A stretch of DNA of 35,995 nt, taken from contig JAFXPG010000003.1 in the NCBI GenBank assembly GCA_017528045.1, positions 1 through 35,995 of the forward strand, given 5' to 3'. Position numbers and translations under genes: made by a program. Below, piece after piece: positions 1 through 5,072 of this stretch; the first letter of the stretch is position 1; every line of letters begins with the position of its first letter. The stretch comes from Alphaproteobacteria bacterium. Its GTDB lineage: Bacteria > Pseudomonadota > Alphaproteobacteria > Rs-D84. The notes below the pieces were generated by a model. That model saw nothing but the letters and a program-made list of their open reading frames with translations. It made no database searches and was not told where the DNA came from.

Positions 1-376
<376 letters not shown>

Positions 377-467
377 TTATCGTTTGATTATTTCAAACGA
401 TATGCTTGAAGAGAGTGTTAAAGATTCTTGACATTGAAGATTTTTAGATTATTATATGTTCGCTGGA

Positions 468-593
468 TTTAATTCTGGTGATTATAGAGCGGACGAAACC
501 CTCTGTTCCATTCCGAACCAGACAGGGAAAAGCCGTATCGCCGATGGTACTTTGACTTAAGTCACGGAAGAGTAGGTCGTCGCCAGAATTAAA
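468..593 (+). rRNA. rrf: 5S ribosomal RNA
   Basis: The sequence folds as 5S rRNA: it has the conserved CCATTCCGAACCAGACAGG region of loops B/C and the GAGAGTAGG-like GAAGAGTAGGTCGTCGCC 3' segment. Helix I is embedded in a longer perfect duplex, 463-478 with 583-598 (16 bp), so the ends of the mature RNA cannot be fixed exactly from sequence. It is about 90 nt downstream of 23S and followed by an intrinsic terminator, as the last gene of an rRNA operon. Confidence 0.95.
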
Positions 594-620
594 TCCAGAT
601 AGATATAAAAACCGAATTTG

Positions 621-642
621 ACCGCCATTATGGCGGTTTTTT
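621..642 (+). terminator. Intrinsic terminator of the rRNA operon
   Basis: ACCGCC-atta-GGCGGT hairpin followed by a T run, directly after 5S rRNA. Confidence 0.85.
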
Positions 643-665
643 ATTGGCAAAAAAGGTTTTATAAT

Positions 666-869
666 ATGAAAGAAGATACAAAAACACAATTGAAATTTAT
701 ACCTGTTGCGATAATTTGTACAGTCTTTGGTGTTTCTTTACATACTAAAAGTTGTTCAAATTCTGCTGTTAAACCAACAGTGAAAAAAGAAGCAAAAGAA
801 TTAAAACAAGTTCAAGATACTATCAGAAACTATGTTCAATTTAGTCAGGAGATCAAAAATGGTAGATGA
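666..869 (+). CDS. Small single-pass membrane protein, unknown
   Basis: 67 aa. The ATG at 666 is chosen because AAAAAAGG lies about 10 nt upstream and the earlier in-frame ATGs fall inside the rRNA terminator. A hydrophobic segment at about residues 11-26 is followed by a Lys/Gln-rich tail, predicted soluble and outside the membrane or helical. I recognise no family. It overlaps the next gene by 11 nt, so the two are probably co-translated. The tail contains VQDTIR, similar to FNDTVR and YNDSIK at the C-termini of the next two genes. No good promoter is visible; readthrough from the rRNA operon is possible. Confidence 0.55.
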   Translation: MKEDTKTQLKFIPVAIICTVFGVSLHTKSCSNSAVKPTVKKEAKELKQVQDTIRNYVQFSQEIKNGR

Positions 870-1107
870 TAAGGAAGATGTTTTGTTAAAACCAGCAACA
901 TTTAAAGGTAAAATTGAGGAACGTACGCCTGATATTTTAGTTGTTTTGTTGATTTTGTTGGTTAGTTTTGAAGTTTGGGACGGTAGAAGAAAAGGGGTTA
1001 TACCACAAAATAATAATGTTAATGTGAATCAAGCTGTGAAGTCTGTTAAAAATATAGACCAGGTTAGAACAATACATTTTAATGATACAGTAAGAGCTGT
1101 TAGATAA
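859..1107 (+). CDS. Small single-pass membrane protein, unknown
   Basis: 82 aa. The ATG at 859 has AGGAG at 848-852; the in-frame ATG at 832 lacks a ribosome site. There is a charged N-terminus, one strongly hydrophobic segment at about residues 25-41, then an Asn/Val-rich stretch ending in FNDTVRAVR. No family is recognised. It overlaps the preceding 67-aa gene and precedes a third bitopic protein with a similar C-terminal motif, so the three may be functionally linked (inference). Confidence 0.6.
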   Translation: MVDDKEDVLLKPATFKGKIEERTPDILVVLLILLVSFEVWDGRRKGVIPQNNNVNVNQAVKSVKNIDQVRTIHFNDTVRAVR

Positions 1108-1161
1108 AATTAGTATATTTAATTTGTATTGTTTTTAATAATGTATAGATTTAGATAAATA

Positions 1162-1189
1162 TTGACTTTATTTATTTTTGTGCTAGTTT
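1162..1189 (+). promoter_or_regulatory. Candidate promoter for the 257-aa gene
   Basis: TTGACT, 16-bp spacer, TAGTTT with an upstream TGC (extended -10). It lies 30 nt before the start codon at 1219. The -10 box is weak. Confidence 0.4.
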
Positions 1190-1218
1190 TTATCCGTATC
1201 AAATAAAAAGGTTTTGAT

Positions 1219-1992
1219 ATGGAAATAGAAGATATTGATGTTATTCAATGTGAAACAGCAGCAATGAGATGGATGAATCGTTTCATAGAAGAATATAAAT
1301 ATGGGACAGATGACAGTATAATTGTTGATGGTAAAAAAATTACATGGACAGGTGATTTCAGAGCACATAGCATAGATTTAAAACAAGACAGATTTATAAT
1401 TGATGGTGACGAAGTTTTTATAAATGCTGAATTATGGAAAAGATATTTAAAAATGCGTGAAATAACTGGTTCTTGGTATGTTCGTGCACCAAAGAAAATC
1501 GCATTTCCGTATGATTGGTCGGATTTATCAGATGAACAAGTTTTAGAGAATATACATTATTTGCAAAAAAATTATAAAAAATATGATATATCTAAACCTG
1601 ATGATAAACATATAAAAATAGATAATATTATAATATGTCGAGATAATGAAGGGGATATTGGTAACGGTCGAACTTATTTTATAATAAATGGTAAAAAATA
1701 TTATCGTCATGAAATTATAGGTAAAGAACTTATAGATTTGATACATTTATGTAAAATGCATATAGTACCTTTTAAGGAAAAAGCAACAAAATGGTTTAAA
1801 CAAAATAGAAATATGATAATTGGCAGTGGTATATTTATTATATGTTCACATATTGCTTATTTTACAGGTAAAGAAACAATAAAAGGTGCAAATACACAAA
1901 AAACAATCAAAGAAATATCAGATTCTTCTTTGCAAGAAGAACAACAAAAAATTATAAATTATAATGATTCGATAAAACAAAATGTAAAGTAA
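1219..1992 (+). CDS. Hypothetical membrane-anchored protein (257 aa)
   Basis: The start is supported by AAAAAGG at 1205-1211. The N-terminal ~195 residues look soluble, mixed alpha/beta, with several IxxDGxxI and DxxIINGKK-like strand-turn repeats (about residues 32-44, 57-68 and 135-162). One transmembrane helix follows at about 198-216, then a ~40-residue charged Gln/Glu/Lys-rich tail ending in YNDSIKQNVK. No signal peptide. I recognise no family. The C-terminal motif resembles those of the two small bitopic proteins upstream. A bidirectional terminator follows. Confidence 0.7.
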   Translation: MEIEDIDVIQCETAAMRWMNRFIEEYKYGTDDSIIVDGKKITWTGDFRAHSIDLKQDRFIIDGDEVFINAELWKRYLKMREITGSWYVRAPKKIAFPYDWSDLSDEQVLENIHYLQKNYKKYDISKPDDKHIKIDNIIICRDNEGDIGNGRTYFIINGKKYYRHEIIGKELIDLIHLCKMHIVPFKEKATKWFKQNRNMIIGSGIFIICSHIAYFTGKETIKGANTQKTIKEISDSSLQEEQQKIINYNDSIKQNVK

Positions 1993-1993
1993 T

Positions 1994-2023
1994 AAAATAA
2001 CCGCTAAAAAGAGCGGTTATTTT
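1994..2023. terminator. Bidirectional terminator between convergent genes
   Basis: AAATAACCGCT-aaaaag-AGCGGTTATTT: a long perfect stem with an A tract on one side and a T tract on the other. It serves the 257-aa plus-strand gene and the minus-strand VIT-family gene, whose stop codon at 2022 lies inside the 3' arm. Confidence 0.85.
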
Positions 2024-2495
2024 ATATTCCGAAAATTTGATTGGCAATTTCACCGATAAAGAAAGCAACTATAGAAACAGTTGTGCAAATACAAAACATT
2101 TCTATAAAATGTTTATAAAAATTTTTACCACAATAACAAAATTTGTTGAATACAAATATTATAAATATAGCTGTTAAAACTATTGTTGTTAATATTACAG
2201 ATCTGTTTGTAAATATAAAGAATGGCAATATTAGTAATATGCAAGTTGTCATATATGATATAAATGTAAAAAAAGCAGATTGTAAAGCTTGGTTTTTGTT
2301 AATAATTTTTACTGCTAGATAATTTGCGGCCCCCATTGAAAGTGATGCGGTTATTGAAGATATTATACATGATATGATAATTATTTTTGAATCTGTAAAA
2401 GCAAAAAAAAGACCAGCAATTAATCCTGTTAAAGATACGATTGCGTCATGCATACCTAAAATAATTGCAGCCCTACAATTATAATTGTTTTTCAT
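2022..2495 (-). CDS. CCC1/VIT1-family membrane protein (putative Fe/Mn transporter)
   Basis: 157 aa with about five hydrophobic helices. Two signatures of the CCC1/VIT1 vacuolar iron transporter family are visible: GMHDAIVSLTGLIAG at residues 14-28 (family GxxDGLVSxxGLIAG) and SLSMGAANYLAVK at 51-63 (family ALSMAxGEYLSVK). The family moves Fe2+ or Mn2+ across membranes, so metal efflux or storage is the likely role. The loop between helices 2 and 3 is only about 8 residues; the Glu-rich cytoplasmic metal-binding domain of plant VIT1 is absent, and the family Glu after GA is Ala57-Asn58 here. It is downstream of, and co-oriented with, the 299-aa gene, 58 nt away. Confidence 0.7.
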   Translation of the reverse strand: MKNNYNCRAAIILGMHDAIVSLTGLIAGLFFAFTDSKIIIISCIISSITASLSMGAANYLAVKIINKNQALQSAFFTFISYMTTCILLILPFFIFTNRSVILTTIVLTAIFIIFVFNKFCYCGKNFYKHFIEMFCICTTVSIVAFFIGEIANQIFGI

Positions 2496-2505
2496 AGCTG
2501 CATCT

Positions 2506-2540
2506 TTACCAGGTTTAGTGTGTTTTTACACTAGGTATAA
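2506..2540. repeat. Inverted repeat between the 299-aa and VIT-family genes
   Basis: TAGTGT-gttttt-ACACTA lies in the 58-nt gap of the minus-strand gene pair. There is no T tract on the minus strand, so it is not a convincing terminator; an RNA stem-loop or operator is equally possible. Confidence 0.4.
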
Positions 2541-2553
2541 AATCCATTATATT

Positions 2554-3453
2554 CTAAGAATGTTGATAATAATTTTGTGTAGCTATTAAAATTTTCAATT
2601 TTTTCCCAGCTTCATTCAATTTGAGTGTTAAAGCATCAAGTTCTAAATTTTGTTGTTTCAATATTTGTTCTTCGTGTGAAGAATCTACGGGTTCTTCATA
2701 ATCTTGAAGAGTATTTATTTTCATTTGAGTATCGTATATTTCTTCTATTTTGTTGTTTACAGAAATTTTTAAAGATTCTTGGTCTTTTTGTACTTTATCT
2801 ATATACTGTCCGCTTAATATTATTCTTTGATCTAAACTATAATTATGAATTTTTAATGGACGAACAAGATCTGGATGTCTTTCTCTTATCTGGTTAACTA
2901 GTTTTACAGCAGCAAAAGGGTCTGTTTTTTTCAAATTATAATAAAAATTGACATTATGTGAGCATATTTCTTTAATACACTCACGTAAACATTTAAGGAT
3001 TTCATATTCTAAATTCGGTTCTTTTGAATATTCATTAGTTGTGCCTATACTCATATAGCAAGAATCTGTTTTTCTTGTTTCTTTGAAAGAAGGTTCAAAT
3101 TCGTTCATTTTTTGCATGAAATAAAGTAAACGCATTCTGATTTTAGCAAAAACAAAAGCTTTATCAGTTGCTTTTTCTATATATTCATGTTTACAAAAAT
3201 AATGTATAGAATTTATACCGTCTATAACGAAAGGTGAATATTTCCCAAATGTGATAGGATTATAAGACATTTCGTTCCATAATGTATCACAAATATCATC
3301 AACCGAGATTTCACCAGTGTTTATTTGAGTTTTTGTTGGTTCAAAAGATCTTGTAGATCTGTGATAAGCATCACTTGCTTGTGCTGGGGACCAGGTTCCA
3401 AAATATTTGCGTTGGGAATTATATTGTAAAATTTCTATGATTGGATCTTTCAT
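2554..3453 (-). CDS. Hypothetical protein with C-terminal coiled coil (299 aa)
   Basis: The start is supported by AAGGGGA eight bases before the ATG. No signal peptide or membrane helix, so probably cytoplasmic. Residues 1-60 are polar and Ser/Thr-rich, the middle contains a helical region, and residues ~215-290 form a charged heptad-like coiled coil interrupted by a Glu/Asp/Ser stretch (EEPVDSSHEE). I recognise no family and propose no function; a cytoplasmic scaffold or secreted effector is conceivable, the latter only because VirB6-like genes occur elsewhere in the window. It has a good sigma70-like promoter of its own. Confidence 0.7.
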   Translation of the reverse strand: MKDPIIEILQYNSQRKYFGTWSPAQASDAYHRSTRSFEPTKTQINTGEISVDDICDTLWNEMSYNPITFGKYSPFVIDGINSIHYFCKHEYIEKATDKAFVFAKIRMRLLYFMQKMNEFEPSFKETRKTDSCYMSIGTTNEYSKEPNLEYEILKCLRECIKEICSHNVNFYYNLKKTDPFAAVKLVNQIRERHPDLVRPLKIHNYSLDQRIILSGQYIDKVQKDQESLKISVNNKIEEIYDTQMKINTLQDYEEPVDSSHEEQILKQQNLELDALTLKLNEAGKKLKILIATQNYYQHS

Positions 3454-3473
3454 AGTTGTCCCCTTGTTTTTTT

Positions 3474-3503
3474 ATAAAATAGCACATTTTATATTTTTGT
3501 CAA
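3474..3503 (-). promoter_or_regulatory. Promoter of the 299-aa gene
   Basis: On the minus strand, consensus TTGACA (3503-3498), then 16-18 bp to TATTTT/ATTTTA/TTTTAT. It lies 20-50 bases upstream of the start codon and just downstream of the small-RNA terminator at 3516-3550. Confidence 0.6.
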
Positions 3504-3515
3504 TATTTTTTTTGT

Positions 3516-3550
3516 ATAAATAAAACCCCGTTCATAAAGAGCGGGGTTTT
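3516..3550 (-). terminator. Intrinsic terminator of small RNA A
   Basis: CCCCGCTC-tttat-GAACGGGG then TTTTATTTAT on the minus strand. On the plus strand only four T residues follow, so minus is the intended direction. Confidence 0.75.
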
Positions 3551-3650
3551 GGTGCAACACCCCAACCACGGTAGTGGGATATTGCTGGCTTACTACTCAG
3601 GTCACCGTTGATTAAAATCTTTGGGCCTGCCGTGTAAGTTGTTTATATTT
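3518..3650 (-). ncRNA. Candidate structured small RNA A (paralog of the RNA at 4143-4270)
   Basis: A minus-strand promoter is present (TTCATA 3685-3680, 17 bp, TATAAT 3662-3657) and predicts a start near 3650. The RNA then folds as helix CTTAC/GTAAG (3638-3634 with 3595-3591) around an inner CAGG/CCTG hairpin, followed by a 10-bp hairpin GCAATATCCC/GGGGTGTTGC (3585-3576 with 3563-3554) whose loop contains ACCGTGGTT, and a final C4/G4 terminator. G-U pairs occur only if the minus strand is read, which fixes the strand. Architecture, length and the 11-base CCGTGGTTGGG loop-stem are shared with the second copy. No known family (tmRNA, 6S, 4.5S, RNase P) fits. Confidence 0.65.
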
Positions 3651-3656
3651 TTACAT

Positions 3657-3685
3657 ATTATAGTGTTGTTTTCTATAAGTATGAA
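3657..3685 (-). promoter_or_regulatory. Promoter of small RNA A
   Basis: TTCATA, 17 bp, perfect TATAAT. The -35 lies inside a 17-base element (3673-3689) repeated exactly at 4303-4319 upstream of the second small RNA. Confidence 0.6.
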
Positions 3686-3703
3686 TTCTCAGATAATTTT
3701 TTA

Positions 3704-3731
3704 TTGCAAGTAATAAAATATGATTTATTAT
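3704..3731 (+). promoter_or_regulatory. Candidate promoter for the 123-aa Cys-rich protein
   Basis: TTGCAA, 16 bp, TATTAT. Predicted start near 3738, leaving a ~30-nt leader with AAAAAGG before the ATG at 3767. Confidence 0.4.
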
Positions 3732-3766
3732 TCCTGTACGAGAGAGAGCAGACAAAAAGGTTTAAT

Positions 3767-4138
3767 ATGAAAAAGTTTGTTTTGTTATCACTTGTTTGTG
3801 GTTTGTTTATAAATATTGCAAATGCAGATGTTTATAAAGAAAAAATCAGCTCATGTAATGAATATGAAATGAATGCCGCTTTGGACAAGGCTGTATATGA
3901 TAAGCATGCTGTTATTACAATAGTAGAATGTGATAATGGGGTTATACGTACATATAAACAACCAAAGAAAGCTGTTGTTGAACAAAAATCTTGTGGTTGT
4001 GGATGTGATAAGAAACAACAAGTTGTAAAACGTGAATATTTTGTTCGTGAAACAATTCAAGAATATAAACCAGTTGTTACATATGTTCCTGCTGGTACAT
4101 ATACAAGGGTAAAACCTGTATGTGATAAGGGATGTTAA
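3767..4138 (+). CDS. Small exported Cys-rich protein, unknown
   Basis: 123 aa. The start at 3767 has AAAAAGG at 3754-3760 and gives a clean signal peptide (MKKFVLL... cleaved after ANA, about residue 20). The mature part has a Cys near the N-terminus (SSC), EC-DNG in the middle, a dense SCGCGCDKK cluster at about residues 82-90, and CDKGC at the extreme C-terminus. A metal site or several disulfides are plausible. The C-terminal third is Tyr/Val/Arg-rich. No family is recognised. It sits between the two paralogous small RNAs, which are transcribed on the opposite strand on either side; its terminator doubles as that of RNA B. Confidence 0.7.
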   Translation: MKKFVLLSLVCGLFINIANADVYKEKISSCNEYEMNAALDKAVYDKHAVITIVECDNGVIRTYKQPKKAVVEQKSCGCGCDKKQQVVKREYFVRETIQEYKPVVTYVPAGTYTRVKPVCDKGC

Positions 4139-4142
4139 GATT

Positions 4143-4270
4143 GTAAAACCCCGCCTGATTTCTTGGCGGGGATTTTTTTATGTTCCCAACCACGGCAGGG
4201 AACAATCGGTCCGTAACTTAACCCTGTTGTCGACTTTTTCTTATATAAAGGGTTGTCGTGTGTTACAGAC
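4143..4270 (-). ncRNA. Candidate structured small RNA B (paralog of the RNA at 3518-3650)
   Basis: Minus-strand TATAAT (4282-4277) predicts a start near 4270, exactly where a 9-bp helix begins: GTCTGTAAC/GTTACGGAC (one U-G pair) enclosing an AACCC/GGGTT hairpin. A second hairpin, TGTTCCC/GGGAACA (4204-4198 with 4187-4181), carries the loop TGCCGTGGTT, then comes the terminator. Copy A has the same helices with different bases, so the pairing is supported by covariation, while the loop CCGTGGTT is identical. No good -35 is at 17 bp, so the RNA might alternatively be processed from the 3' UTR of the PagL-like gene just upstream. Confidence 0.65.
4145..4179. terminator. Bidirectional terminator (123-aa gene and small RNA B)
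   Basis: CCCCGCC-loop-GGCGGGG. Seven T residues follow on the plus strand and TTTT on the minus strand, so it can end both converging transcripts. Confidence 0.85.
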
Positions 4271-4302
4271 AATTTGATTATATGTTTTTTGATGTCTGAT
4301 TG

Positions 4303-4319
4303 CTATAAGTATGAATTCT
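4303..4319 (-). repeat. 17-base element repeated upstream of both small RNAs
   Basis: AGAATTCATACTTATAG on the minus strand, identical to 3673-3689. It lies 20 bases before the TATAAT of RNA B (10 bases in RNA A). It could be a duplicated promoter segment or a regulator site. Confidence 0.55.
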
Positions 4320-4873
4320 TAAAATTTATATCCAACAGAAGCGCCAACAAAATTAAATCCTTTATTGATCTTTGTAAAGTTTCCGTTTGAAAAATGAATT
4401 GTAAATATTTCAAAATTCCAATTTTCGTTAATGCTTTTGCCGATAAAGAATTTTTCACCAAAAACTAAACGGCTATCGACCCATCGATCCAAATTATCGC
4501 GCATGTAAGGTCCAATACCTATACCGGTATACCAATTATTGTATTGTAAGATTGCAGTATCAATTGATATACCCATACTGAAAAAAGATAGGTTACTGTT
4601 ATTATTATAACCAAAATTTTGTGTTATATTAAGATTTAGCCTTGAATCTAAACGAAAGAATTCCATAGGTTGACTGTATTGTGCCATAAAGAAAGTTTGT
4701 GGGTAAATATCCCATAACACAGGATTTATCAGTTTAAATAAAGTTCCAGAACCTGTACTTTGTGCGACATATAAAGTCAAAGAATTTGTTTTTTTGCCAA
4801 ACATAACGTTGTTTTCTGCAAAAGCAGGATAAAATAAAGTTAGCAAACAAAATAAAAAAGTTATTTTTTTCAT
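4319..4873 (-). CDS. PagL-like lipid A 3-O-deacylase / acyloxyacyl hydrolase family protein
   Basis: 184 aa with a signal peptide cleaved after AFA (residue 19) and alternating beta-strand residues typical of an 8-stranded outer-membrane barrel, ending in GYKF with C-terminal Phe. The family trims an acyl chain from lipid A in the outer membrane. The PagL active-site motif H-x-S-N is present as H160-F-S162-N163, followed by N-x-G. By my alignment to Pseudomonas PagL (H126, S128, E140) the third triad residue is Asn174 instead of Glu. The start is supported by AGAGGT nine bases upstream. Small RNA B begins right after its stop codon on the same strand. Family assignment is moderately sure; activity is not. 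Confidence 0.65.
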   Translation of the reverse strand: MKKITFLFCLLTLFYPAFAENNVMFGKKTNSLTLYVAQSTGSGTLFKLINPVLWDIYPQTFFMAQYSQPMEFFRLDSRLNLNITQNFGYNNNSNLSFFSMGISIDTAILQYNNWYTGIGIGPYMRDNLDRWVDSRLVFGEKFFIGKSINENWNFEIFTIHFSNGNFTKINKGFNFVGASVGYKF

Positions 4874-4963
4874 AATTTTTACCTCTGAAAGAATTTTATC
4901 ATTTTTTTATAAATAGTCTAATTAAATGTGCCGGATTTTATGATAAATGTTTGATTTTTATTG

Positions 4964-4992
4964 TTTACAGAATTGTTTAAAAATGGTATAAT
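4964..4992 (+). promoter_or_regulatory. Promoter of the 763-aa exported protein
   Basis: TTTACA, 17 bp, TATAAT. Predicted start near 4999 leaves a ~73-nt leader containing the stem CAATA-aat-CCCG-gatttt-CGGG-TATTG (5019-5045 region) and AGGAG at 5062-5066. Confidence 0.75.
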
Positions 4993-5072
4993 TTTTTTAA
5001 GTGAAGGAATATTGTGTCAATAAATCCCGGATTTTCGGGTATTGTTGCATACGATAATGACAGGAGATTTTT

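Noticed and set aside
2625-2897. 90-codon plus-strand frame inside the 299-aa gene
   Set aside because: Lies antisense to a gene with a good promoter and ribosome site and has no initiation signals of its own.
3518-3650. Riboswitch for the plus-strand 123-aa gene
   Set aside because: G-U pairs and the terminator T tract favour the minus strand, and a separate promoter for the gene lies downstream of this segment.
3518-4270. Two-piece tmRNA, 6S RNA, 4.5S RNA or RNase P RNA
   Set aside because: No tRNA-like T loop or tag reading frame, no single long rod with central bubble, no GGTCAGG-GGAA SRP tetraloop motif and no RNase P conserved blocks were seen.
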